Below are positions 26,701 through 34,792 of a stretch of 64,000 nt of DNA, piece by piece (position 1 is the stretch's first letter; every line of letters begins with the position of its first letter). The DNA is from Haloferula luteola (GTDB taxonomy: Bacteria > Verrucomicrobiota > Verrucomicrobiia > Verrucomicrobiales > Akkermansiaceae): the NCBI RefSeq assembly GCF_014201715.1, contig NZ_JACHFD010000001.1, forward strand, positions 372,001-436,000. The letters are read 5' to 3'. The notes under the pieces are model-generated. The model was not told where the DNA came from. It ran no database searches and was given only the letters and a program-made list of their open reading frames with translations. Position numbers and translations under genes: made by a program.

Positions 26701-28785
26701 AAGCAGCTTCATCTGAGCTGAAAACTGCGCCTCACCCTCACCCCGCGCCAACTCCTTGCGCCGATTCCGCAGCCCCCCACGCGTTCCATTCAGCTTCGCG
26801 TAGAGTGCCGAAATCCGCTCGATGATCGCGGTCGTCTGCGTGGCATCCGCAATCTTCAGTCCGCCGACGATTTCAATCAGCATCTCCAACTCTCCTGCCG
26901 AGCGATCCAGTGCTGCACCCACCTCGTCGGCTTCCGTCACCTTGCCAATTCGATCCAGGCCCATTTCTTGGACCTCGATCGCCTCTGCATAGGAACGCAG
27001 CGAATCCTCTCCCAGCAGAAAATCCACCGTCCTTTGTGATGTCGCCGCCGTCGCCGCCACCACCTCCTTCTCCAGATCCTCCACCACCTGCGGATCGGTG
27101 TAACGCACCTCACCCAAAGCCATGATCTCGCCCCGCAGCTTGCGAAGGGTCGACAGATGTTCCACCAGCGCCTTCAACTCCGCACCCGGAGCCGTTTCCG
27201 CCGCGCGCACCGCGACTCCGACCGCCGCGCGCACCCCAGCGGTCCGCTCCGTCGCCGTTTCGCGCAATCTCTGCACCTTTTCAAACTCACCGATAGCCGA
27301 CTCCGCGGCCTTTTTGATCTCCCGCAGAGGACCTGCCAGAGACCCGCATTCCTCACGGTCCAACCAAAAGTAGGTATCCAGAAGATCTCCCGCCCGCTTT
27401 GCCAAATCGAGATACAGTCCCGAAAACGAATCATCCTTTTGCAGCAGCGTCAGCAATTCCCGGGACTCCGCCATCCCCCGTACCAGCTCGGCATTGCCGA
27501 TCTTGAACAAATACGAAGAAGGATCCGCCGCACAGGCCGCTGCCGCCTCGTCATCCAAATACGGCGTTTGCCAGATTTGCAGGGAATGATGCTTCTGCGG
27601 CTGGCCATCGGTCCGGAACAACACCAATTCCCCATCGCCAAATAGCGAGAACCCGGAACACAAGATCGGGGTGTCCACCCCCTGCTGAATCCGGTTGTAA
27701 GAAAGGAGCACGTACTCCCCGTTCGGCCGATTGTAGAACGAGAACAGCACGTCTTCACCATTCGAAGAGGCCACCCGGCGTTCGAAGCGCATGTCAACTA
27801 GACCGTGGTCGAACGTCTTCAACTCGCCACTCTGCAACAGGTAGCCATTGGCAAAAACGATCCCGTGATCGTCCGGAAGCAGCACGCACGAATCTCCAAT
27901 CGCGTCCAGCCGGTGCACCGTTCTCGTCTTCTCGTTGAAGACCAAATAACGATGCAGGGACTCCCGGTAAGGAAGCACTTTCAACAGAATCAACGACCCT
28001 ACACAGGCGTAGAAAATTTCCGCATCATCGAGCGTCTGATCGCTCTCTGTGACGGGCTCGGCGTAGATCCCTTCCCCCGACTCCGTATTGTCCTCCACCT
28101 TCACCGTGAGGTCACCCCCGACGGTCTCGATGAACACTCGGTCCTCGATCGAAATGTGCGGGTGCAATCCCGACCGGTGCATGCCTCGATGCGCCCGTGT
28201 CCATTCGAACTCATGCTGTTTCGGATAGACATACTCATGGTCGAATCGACTGCCCACGTATTCCAGTCCGTCCGCCGTCATCCGCCACTTGAAAACCTTG
28301 ATGTCACTCAACGTCTTCCCGGCCCGCATCGCCAAAAACAGATGCGGACCAATCACCAGGAATTTCTGAAATACCGTTTCCCGGTAATACTTGTAAAGAT
28401 CGGTGAAATCCGCCGTGAACCGCGGATCATCGAGCACCTCAGTAACCGGTATCGCCGTGAATGCCTTGGTCTCCGGGTTGAAATCGTAAACCGAGAAGAC
28501 GTCCTGCACCTCCGTCGTCTGCTTCAGTCCGAACTGAATATTGTAGCCGAACAGAAAGCGATGCTTCCCCACCGTCACCAAATCACGGGCCACACAATTG
28601 TGCTCCGTCGCGATCCTCTCCGTTCCTAACAAGGCCGTCTGCACCCCGCCAAAAACAGCGAGTCGCTCGGTATTCAAACGGTCCAGAGAAGCACGCAGCG
28701 CACTCCCGTGTTTCTCCAAGCGGGCGCGAATCACCTCATAGGCTCCGCCCTCAAGTTGATCGGGTATTGAGTTCTCCTCAGCCAT
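23662..28785 (-). CDS. Giant AAA+ ATPase of the DUF3686 ('DNA repair ATPase') family
   Basis: 1707 aa. Residues about 1-440 are beta-rich with repeated Tyr/Phe strands, matching the DUF3686 N-terminal region. About 450-800 is long coiled coil ('RLRETATERTAGVRAAVGV', 'LTRLMVQVEELEGRFSEF'). About 870-1190 is a second mixed domain. The AAA+ module follows: Walker A 'SPPGYGKTTLMEYVAD' (about 1272-1287), Walker B 'VMLYVDDIQHT' (about 1343), sensor-like 'VVMAGNPYTESGG'. The family is often named 'DNA repair ATPase' in databases, but I know of no direct evidence for that role. The flotillin and YqiJ-like genes follow upstream on the same strand, 232 bp away, suggesting membrane remodelling or stress. 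Confidence 0.85.
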   Translation of the reverse strand: MAEENSIPDQLEGGAYEVIRARLEKHGSALRASLDRLNTERLAVFGGVQTALLGTERIATEHNCVARDLVTVGKHRFLFGYNIQFGLKQTTEVQDVFSVYDFNPETKAFTAIPVTEVLDDPRFTADFTDLYKYYRETVFQKFLVIGPHLFLAMRAGKTLSDIKVFKWRMTADGLEYVGSRFDHEYVYPKQHEFEWTRAHRGMHRSGLHPHISIEDRVFIETVGGDLTVKVEDNTESGEGIYAEPVTESDQTLDDAEIFYACVGSLILLKVLPYRESLHRYLVFNEKTRTVHRLDAIGDSCVLLPDDHGIVFANGYLLQSGELKTFDHGLVDMRFERRVASSNGEDVLFSFYNRPNGEYVLLSYNRIQQGVDTPILCSGFSLFGDGELVLFRTDGQPQKHHSLQIWQTPYLDDEAAAACAADPSSYLFKIGNAELVRGMAESRELLTLLQKDDSFSGLYLDLAKRAGDLLDTYFWLDREECGSLAGPLREIKKAAESAIGEFEKVQRLRETATERTAGVRAAVGVAVRAAETAPGAELKALVEHLSTLRKLRGEIMALGEVRYTDPQVVEDLEKEVVAATAATSQRTVDFLLGEDSLRSYAEAIEVQEMGLDRIGKVTEADEVGAALDRSAGELEMLIEIVGGLKIADATQTTAIIERISALYAKLNGTRGGLRNRRKELARGEGEAQFSAQMKLLSQALANYLDLCDTPERCDESLTRLMVQVEELEGRFSEFDEYILQLAARREEIYDAFEGRRTQLMEARQKRAGALFKSAERILNGIRNRLAGFKEIEEVHSYFATDPMIEKVRDIVAQLSGLGDPVKADDLQTRLKTLREDGVRQLKDKKDLFVDGQNVLRFGKHAFSVNTQPLEPTIVPFEDGMAFHLAGTKYFERIEDPAFLATREAWDLEVPSEGPEVARVEYLAWQFLRSGRVDREDLLQEVQAFMQPRYAEGYTKGVHDEDAAKLLEALLPVHEEAGLLRFGPRARAAGILFWDCWEDSAKLMLAGQLASYGKRRMWFREGGDIERWRGKLQRGLGRWLEESGWFAELASVTEHQSQVVDYLVAELSHGGGFVVSASAAELVRGFEHALVAKRAEGAFADAMAGLPPEGRFEVVRDWLSGFQASSEGVLESTPVALRDAVIDEASAHLARGGFEQRSVQTIVLTVEVDGLRSGHARIEGGRLAVHYSEFLDRLSRHEATVAVAFRELSAMKQRMIHEKRSGMRLDEFKPKVMSAFVRNRLIDEVYLPLIGDNLAKQLGTAGVDTRTDRMGMLLLISPPGYGKTTLMEYVADRLGLTFVKINGPALGHHVLSLDPTEAPNAAAREEVIRLNLALEMGDNVMLYVDDIQHTNPEFLQKFISLCDAQRKIEGVWKGRARTYDLRGRKVAVVMAGNPYTESGGKFQIPDMLANRADTYNLGDILGGHEAAFKSSYIENALTSNAALSRLASRSQKDVLTVIRMAETGSRDGADFEGNYTPAEIDEMVTVTRHLLAVRDTILRVNLEYIRSAAQEDAYRTEPSFKLQGSYRNMNRIAEKVLPLMTAEEVQQRVDDHYRSESQNLTKAAEANLLKFYELEGRLQGAQEVRWEQIKKDFVRHKLLGGAGETDPVARVVAQLTQFNDGLSAIHQGIAAAGAHYAKPQTLGEETVQRLQEIIAGLRAVPVEVDIKVVPVQDEEGTIEKVEKSRSPLDVQPEIRQLGRDTGGSGAGSS

Positions 28786-29017
28786 GGGAATCGAGAATCA
28801 GGAATCAAACGTCGCTAAAAAACGACAAACTAGCATTTCGAAAATAGGACAGGCCCCACCGATCTCCCCCACGACGGATCGAGTGAATCCCTGCGAATTC
28901 CCTCAACTCTGGAGGCCACCGCCGATTTCAACGGGCAGCTGTGCAGAGAGTCTCGACAACCACAAGATCGCTCGGACCTCGCCACCGGTGGCACGACACC
29001 CCCTGCCATGATTGGGC

Positions 29018-31099
29018 TCATTTCAAGAGATCAGACGCCTGCGTCTCGGCGAGGTCGAAACGATCGGCGGCACCCAGGAAACGAAGCAACTTGCGGCGGG
29101 TTTCGCCACTGGCATCCACCAATAACTTGCCCAGAACCGCGCCCACGGTGAGGTCCTTCACATCTTCGGCCGTCACCCCGAACTGTCCCGCCCACTCGCG
29201 AAGCTGAGAACGGAAATAGTCGGGATCGCCATTGAAGAACGTCTCTTTCACATCGCGCAGCGTCTCGCTGTTCTCGACCAATCGATCCACTGCCTTGCCA
29301 CGAGCAATCGCTGAACTGATCTGATCGAAGAACTTGTTCTCGCCACCGATGATCTCGATTTTCGCCGACTTCATCGCCTCGCCCAACACCATAGCCTGAG
29401 CTTCCGCGATGTCCTTCTGGATGTGAATCTGCGCCAATTCGATCGCCTTGTCCTTCTCTAGATTCAGCTTGAACTCCTCGTGAGCCTGGCCGGCTTCCTC
29501 GAACAACTTCATCGCTTCCGCCTTCTTGTGGATTCCGTCGGCTTCGGCTTCCAGCTTCAGGCGCTGCACCTCGGCTTCAGCAGAACCCTGCTTTTGAGTC
29601 GCATCCGCCTTCGCCAGCATGACCTCCGCCTCGCCGATTCCCACCGCTGCCGATTCCTTGGTGGTCGCCTCTGCAAGGAGCTTTTTGGCCACCGCCTCTT
29701 TCTCGCTTGCCGCCTGTTCGGCCTCGGCGATCACGATCCGCTCTTCCGCCTTCAGCTCGGCAGCCTTGCGCGCGGCTTCGGCAGCCTTGACCTCCTCGTA
29801 AACCCGCTGATCGGCGGCCAACTCGGCGGCCTGCTTCACCGCCTCCGCCTCCTTCACCCGGCGAATCACCTCCTCCTGCGCCACCGCCTCGGCCAAGGTC
29901 ACCTTGACCTGCTTTTCCCGATCGGCACCAGCAAACGCTTCGGTGTCCTTGATCCGCTCTTGCTCGATGACCACGAGCTTCTCCACCGCCACGCGCTCCT
30001 TGATCACATCCTGAATCGCCTTCCGCTCGACTTCGACTGCCTTTTCCTTGTCGATATCCTTGAGAGTCGTCAGCCGCTCGCGCTCGATCGACTCGAGTTG
30101 CTGGTCTCGCTTCACTCGCTCCACTTCGACCGCATCCGTGCGCTCTTTATTGCGTTGGGCAACCAAGACCTGGCGTTGCTTGTTCTCCTCCGCGACCTGG
30201 ATTTCTTCCTCCGCGGCGATCCGGGCACGCTCGGATTTCTGGCGTTCCTCTTCACGAACTTTGGCCGTCTCGGCCTCTTCGCGAGCTCGTACGCTGTCGA
30301 CCTCCCGTTGCTGCTTCGCCTCCGTTTCCGCTAGCTGGCGTTCAAGTTCCAGAATCGCTTCCCGGGCCTCCACATCCTGTTGCTTGATCACCTTTTCTTT
30401 GTCCCGCTGAATGTGGTTCGCCAGCTTCGCTTGGGTCGCCGTCAGCTCGGTGATCTTCTTGATCCCCTCAGCATCGAGAATGTTGTCGGGATCCAGTGAC
30501 TCAATCGGCGTCTGTTCCAGGAAATCAATGGCGGCGTCATCAAGCACGAATCCATTCAAATCCGTGCCGATCACCTTCAAGATTTCGTCCCGGAAGGTAT
30601 CGCGATCTTCATAGAGCTGCGTGAATTCGAAGCGCTTGCCGACCGTCTTCAATGCCTCGGAGAATTTAGCATCGAACAACTCACGAATCGCATCCTGCGA
30701 GCTTGCTCGCTCGCAACCCACCGATTGCGCCACACGCAGCACATCTTCATCCGCGTGATTCACCCGAACGAAGAAGGCGACCTTGATATCCGCCCGCATG
30801 TTATCTTTGCAAATCAATCCATTGCGCCCCGTCCGATCGATCTCAATCCGCTTCAGGGAAATATCCATCGTTTCGAGCCGGTGAAAGACCGGGAAAACCA
30901 ACATCCCGTTGAAATTCACCATCGTCCCACCAAATCCGGTACGAATCAAAGCGGTGCCCTTCTTCACCTTTCGGTAAAGCATCGCATACACTCCGCTCAC
31001 CATCACCACCAAGCCGATCGCAATGGCGAGACACAGCGCGACGATTCCCAGCCACGGGGGAAGCTCAATCAGGGCAAAAAATGTCGAATTCAATTTCAT
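29018..31099 (-). CDS. Flotillin-like SPFH/Band-7 protein
   Basis: 693 aa. An N-terminal membrane anchor (residues 14-40, 'PPWLGIVALCLAIAIGLVV') is followed by the SPFH domain (about 45-215, 'GTALIRTGFGGTMVNFNGM' at its start). A very long Ala/Glu/Lys/Arg coiled coil runs from about 225 to 600, including the flotillin-type 'EAEVQRLKLEAEADGI' repeats. The C-terminal 90 residues are globular. It resembles E. coli YqiK more than eukaryotic flotillin because the anchor is N-terminal. Its start overlaps the stop of the YqiJ-like gene by 4 bp (ATGA), so the pair is translationally coupled. Confidence 0.9.
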   Translation of the reverse strand: MKLNSTFFALIELPPWLGIVALCLAIAIGLVVMVSGVYAMLYRKVKKGTALIRTGFGGTMVNFNGMLVFPVFHRLETMDISLKRIEIDRTGRNGLICKDNMRADIKVAFFVRVNHADEDVLRVAQSVGCERASSQDAIRELFDAKFSEALKTVGKRFEFTQLYEDRDTFRDEILKVIGTDLNGFVLDDAAIDFLEQTPIESLDPDNILDAEGIKKITELTATQAKLANHIQRDKEKVIKQQDVEAREAILELERQLAETEAKQQREVDSVRAREEAETAKVREEERQKSERARIAAEEEIQVAEENKQRQVLVAQRNKERTDAVEVERVKRDQQLESIERERLTTLKDIDKEKAVEVERKAIQDVIKERVAVEKLVVIEQERIKDTEAFAGADREKQVKVTLAEAVAQEEVIRRVKEAEAVKQAAELAADQRVYEEVKAAEAARKAAELKAEERIVIAEAEQAASEKEAVAKKLLAEATTKESAAVGIGEAEVMLAKADATQKQGSAEAEVQRLKLEAEADGIHKKAEAMKLFEEAGQAHEEFKLNLEKDKAIELAQIHIQKDIAEAQAMVLGEAMKSAKIEIIGGENKFFDQISSAIARGKAVDRLVENSETLRDVKETFFNGDPDYFRSQLREWAGQFGVTAEDVKDLTVGAVLGKLLVDASGETRRKLLRFLGAADRFDLAETQASDLLK

Positions 31100-31755
31100 G
31101 GGTTTTCAGGATCAGGTTGAACCAAGTAAGTGCCTCGGACCGGATCATGGTCCCGCACCACCACGCGTGTTCCGCGCGGAAGAGAAAGTTGTCCCGGTGC
31201 CAGCCGGGCATTGATCAGTAGTGGAGCCTCCGAATTCTGAACCTCCACTTGCCCGGAGTGCTCGTCACACTCACGGCTACGCACAAAGCCAATGCGACCA
31301 ATCACCGGCGCCGCCAGGCCCTCGGCTCCTCGAAGATTCGCAAACATCGGGCTCAAAAGGCGCGAGGTCAGCTTTGTCAGCGCCAACGCCGGCACCAAAC
31401 AGGCGAGCGCAATCCACCATGAGTCCGCGGCTCCCGGCACCTCCTCTTTCAAGGAATGGACCACCATCACCGCTCCCCATTCATAGACCAAAAGAAAGCT
31501 CAGTAGTGCCGCCACGGGAACCTGATCGCCGTGAAAGTAGCGGAACAAATAGCGCACCGTCCCTCCCAGCCATTCCCCACCGTCGCCCGAATCAAAGCCA
31601 CCTTCCCCGCCGTCAAAACTGAGGAAATCGAAATCCAGTGAGCCCAGCAGGCAACTCACCCAAAAAATCCCCATCGGAATCAGCATCAAGGTCAGGGGAA
31701 TCACCCCCGGACGCATTGCCAAATGCCAGATTTCCACAAACATGACGGTCGTCAT
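31096..31755 (-). CDS. YqiJ/NfeD-like membrane protein with C-terminal OB fold
   Basis: 219 aa. Three hydrophobic segments (about residues 15-40, 75-95, 110-130) are followed by a C-terminal soluble domain of about 70 aa ('VIGRIGFVRSRECDEHSGQ', 'LPRGTRVVVRDHDPVRGTY') with the NfeD-type OB-fold pattern. Such proteins are encoded next to flotillins (YqiJ-YqiK, YuaF-FloT) and act with them at the membrane. The overlap with the flotillin gene supports a complex. Confidence 0.85.
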   Translation of the reverse strand: MTTVMFVEIWHLAMRPGVIPLTLMLIPMGIFWVSCLLGSLDFDFLSFDGGEGGFDSGDGGEWLGGTVRYLFRYFHGDQVPVAALLSFLLVYEWGAVMVVHSLKEEVPGAADSWWIALACLVPALALTKLTSRLLSPMFANLRGAEGLAAPVIGRIGFVRSRECDEHSGQVEVQNSEAPLLINARLAPGQLSLPRGTRVVVRDHDPVRGTYLVQPDPENP

Positions 31756-31864
31756 CCCATCCCACCGAGCTGGAGATGACCACTACAAATCCTATCAGTC
31801 CTTCCAATCCTGACCCCTAAGCCACCGCCTCAAGCTCCCTACCCAGAAGCCCCTAAGGATACGG

Positions 31865-33490
31865 TTAGAGGTTTCTGAGAGAACGCGCCGCATCACTTCG
31901 GGATGCGAAGAACGCCGGTAGCCATGCAGCCATCGCACAGAGCAAAAAGGCCACCAGGCCAATCACCACCACCTCACTCGGATTCACGTGAGCCGGCAAG
32001 GTGGTAAAGCCCGTCAAATCGGCCCGGAACGGATCAAATCCGATGCCTCTGAGTACCATCTGAAGCTGCTCCCGCACTTGGATCACAAGCAACCCCACGG
32101 CGATCCCGATCACCGCTCCAAATGCGCCCAAAACCATCCCCTGATAGACAAAGACCCGAATGATCTGCCCGGGAGCCGCGCCCAGCGCCTTCATCACCCC
32201 AATCTCGCGGCGCTTTTGAATCGTCACCGTGAACATCACAGCCGTCATCGAAAAGGCCGAAACCAAAACGATAAAAGAAAGCACGAAATACATCATGATC
32301 CGCTGCTGCTCGATCAGCACTGAGAAATTCTTCATCACCTCGACATCCATCCACGGCTGAAGATACCAGCCGGGCTCCTGAATCCCATCCGCCAATCGCT
32401 GCGACACCTCGCGGGCTTGATACGGATCGTTCAATCGGATGCCGATCCCTTGAACTTGATCCCCCAACCCCGCCAACTCCTGCGCCAAGTGCAGCGGCAT
32501 GAACACATCCGGGGTCATCGCCATTTGTGAAGTCGCATACACGCCCACCACCACGGCCTCCTTGGGCAGCACGAATTGCTCGATGTTTTTCAGAGCCGCC
32601 GCATCCATTTTCTCAACGTCGGTCGTCTTCAGCTCATCGAGAATCTTCAAAAACTGCGCGGGTGAATCTGCACCGAGCTTCTGCACCCGATTCGCTTCAT
32701 CGTTGTCGGCCGCATCGAGCAAAGTCAGGGCATTGTAAACCACCTCCTCCTCTGCCTCCCGCGGACCCGAGTTCAGCATCTCCACCAAGGGTTCTGAAAT
32801 CGCATTCCAATCATCGGTGCTCAGCTGAGAACCTTCAGCGGTCACCTTCCATGAGGCATCCACCCTTGTCCGAATCTCTTCCAACTGTTGGGCATACGCC
32901 TCACGCAATGGAGGCTCCTTGGTCTTGCCAAACACCCGCTCCACCTCCTCCAGATTCCTCATGGTCAACAAGTTGATTGAGTCCCCCACCCCAATTCCAA
33001 ACTGCCCGGCAATGCGCGACGAAATCACCACCCGGTCGTCGATTCCCATGTCGGCCGAACTCTCCGGATAGGCATCGAGATCCAACATCGCCTTGAGCCC
33101 CTGAACCGCCGCTTCGCTCTCCGTATCAATCCCCTGAAATGTCCCGTAGAGACGCCGACCTTCGACGTCCATCATCATCGAATCCTGCACCACTGGCCCC
33201 GCTTCCGCCACTCCGTCGAACTGCTCGACCTCCTTCGCCATCGTCCGCCAATCGGCCAATCCCTGATACAAACCACCGGGCGCATATTCGAGCCGGATGT
33301 GGGGGATGAACCCGAGAAACCGGTTCTTCACCTCCCGCTCCATCCCGGAATACACCGACATCACCACCACCAGCGCCAGCACGCCCAACATCACACCGAT
33401 CACTGAAATCATCGCCACGACGGAAAGCATCGCCCGGCGCGGATTGAGGTAGCGCCAAGCGAGCATGAAACTGAACGAGCGTCGGGCCAT
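31865..33490 (-). CDS. LolC/LolE-like ABC transporter permease with a large periplasmic insert
   Basis: 541 aa, against roughly 400-415 for LolC/E. N-terminal 'FMLAWRYLNPRRAMLSVVAMI' and 'VIGVMLGVLALVVVMSVYSGM' form the first transmembrane segment (about 20-45), a large periplasmic MacB-type domain follows, and three C-terminal segments ('VLSFIVLVSAFSMTAVMFTV', 'VIGIAVGLLVIQV', 'VVVIGLVAFLLCAMAAWLPA') complete an FtsX-type permease. The extra length is a helical, acidic stretch at about residues 185-315. Its likely role is lipoprotein release from the inner membrane. The LolD ATPase is not adjacent. Confidence 0.88.
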   Translation of the reverse strand: MARRSFSFMLAWRYLNPRRAMLSVVAMISVIGVMLGVLALVVVMSVYSGMEREVKNRFLGFIPHIRLEYAPGGLYQGLADWRTMAKEVEQFDGVAEAGPVVQDSMMMDVEGRRLYGTFQGIDTESEAAVQGLKAMLDLDAYPESSADMGIDDRVVISSRIAGQFGIGVGDSINLLTMRNLEEVERVFGKTKEPPLREAYAQQLEEIRTRVDASWKVTAEGSQLSTDDWNAISEPLVEMLNSGPREAEEEVVYNALTLLDAADNDEANRVQKLGADSPAQFLKILDELKTTDVEKMDAAALKNIEQFVLPKEAVVVGVYATSQMAMTPDVFMPLHLAQELAGLGDQVQGIGIRLNDPYQAREVSQRLADGIQEPGWYLQPWMDVEVMKNFSVLIEQQRIMMYFVLSFIVLVSAFSMTAVMFTVTIQKRREIGVMKALGAAPGQIIRVFVYQGMVLGAFGAVIGIAVGLLVIQVREQLQMVLRGIGFDPFRADLTGFTTLPAHVNPSEVVVIGLVAFLLCAMAAWLPAFFASRSDAARSLRNL

Positions 33491-33529
33491 GCCCTCCCCT
33501 AGCCGCCCACCGGGACGGGCGCAAGTGCT

Positions 33530-34696
33530 TCACCCCAACTCCATCGCGACCGCCTTCAAATAGTGAGCTTCTGCGAAAGCCGCCGGGTGGTCCGGAGCAT
33601 GCCCTGCCGACCAAAGCTCCCGGCTTTCGCGCCCACTCCGCCGAACCTCCTCGCGAATCATGCCCAAAAACTCTCCCGCTCGCACGTGGGCCGAACAGGA
33701 CGCCGCCACCAAGACCCCCCCCGGTTTCAGACAGCGAATCGCTTGGGCATTGAGCGCGCGATAAGCTTTCAGAGCTCCCGCCTTGTCCCGCTCCCGTTTC
33801 GCCAGCGATGGTGGATCCGTTACAATCAAATCCCAGCGCTCCTGAGTCTCGCCCATCCAACGAAAAGCATCCGCCTGCACCCCAGTTCGAGGCACCGAGG
33901 AGAGCTCCGGGTTCAGTGCGAAATTCCGGTCAGCACTCTCCAACGCGTGGGCGCTGATATCGACATCCGTCACTCTGGATGCTCCCCCACGAGCTGCATG
34001 CACCGAGAATCCCCCGGAAAAACTGAACATATTCAATACATCGCGTCCTTTCGCCAGCTCACCGACGCGCGCTCGATTCTCCCTCTGATCCAAAAAGAAG
34101 CCGGTCTTCTGACCGTGCCGGACAGCCGCCTCGAAATGCAACCCCATCTCCTGAAAAACGACCACCTCGGGCCCGGTCTCTCCCACGAACCCTTCTTCGA
34201 TGCCCGACAAGTTCCGCGCGACTCGCCGGATCAGGAAAGTGGGCTGAAACACCTCACGCAGCACCCCTTCCATCTCGTCCCAACGAGAAATCCACGCCGC
34301 ACTGTAGAGCTTCACCACCAAGGTATCGCCATAGCGATCCACCACCAACCCAGGAAATCCCTCACTGTCCCCATTGATGCAGCGATAGCCATTGGTCTCG
34401 CCTGAAAAAAGCACCTCCCTCCGTGCCCGGCACTCTGCTGCCCGGGAAAGCCACCAGGACCGATCCAAACGAACCGGCTCCCCTCGATGCGCGATCCGCA
34501 AAGGTATCGGCGAATCCGGGTCCCAGAAACCCACCGCCAGAAACCGATCCTGGCGATCATAGACCACCGCCAATTCGCCTGCCTCACCCGACCGGTTGGT
34601 CGATTTCACCGAATCGGAAAACACCCACGGGTGCCCCGCTCGCACCGTCGCCTCCGCACGAGGAAAAAGCCGAACTTTCAGGGTGCTCTTCGCCAT
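33530..34696 (-). CDS. RlmI-like 23S rRNA cytosine methyltransferase family protein
   Basis: 388 aa from the ATG at 34696. An N-terminal PUA domain ('LFPRAEATVRAGHPWVFSD') is followed by an EEHEE-type middle part and a Rossmann methyltransferase: 'TGFFLDQRENRARVGEL', 'DVLNMFSFSGGFSVHAARGG' (SAM binding), 'VTDVDISAHALESADRN', 'LIVTDPPSLAKRERDK' (motif IV) and 'VLVAASCSAHVRAGEFL'. RlmI makes m5C1962 in 23S rRNA; related family members may differ in target. It sits 39 bp upstream of the LolC-like gene on the same strand. Confidence 0.88.
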   Translation of the reverse strand: MAKSTLKVRLFPRAEATVRAGHPWVFSDSVKSTNRSGEAGELAVVYDRQDRFLAVGFWDPDSPIPLRIAHRGEPVRLDRSWWLSRAAECRARREVLFSGETNGYRCINGDSEGFPGLVVDRYGDTLVVKLYSAAWISRWDEMEGVLREVFQPTFLIRRVARNLSGIEEGFVGETGPEVVVFQEMGLHFEAAVRHGQKTGFFLDQRENRARVGELAKGRDVLNMFSFSGGFSVHAARGGASRVTDVDISAHALESADRNFALNPELSSVPRTGVQADAFRWMGETQERWDLIVTDPPSLAKRERDKAGALKAYRALNAQAIRCLKPGGVLVAASCSAHVRAGEFLGMIREEVRRSGRESRELWSAGHAPDHPAAFAEAHYLKAVAMELG

Positions 34697-34792
34697 CGGA
34701 CAGAAGCCTGCCGCCCGCTGCATCGACCGGCAACCTTTCGTTCGCCAGAAGGTTCAACCTCGGCGAGCGTTTCCGCCTCCCGCCTCCCAGTC

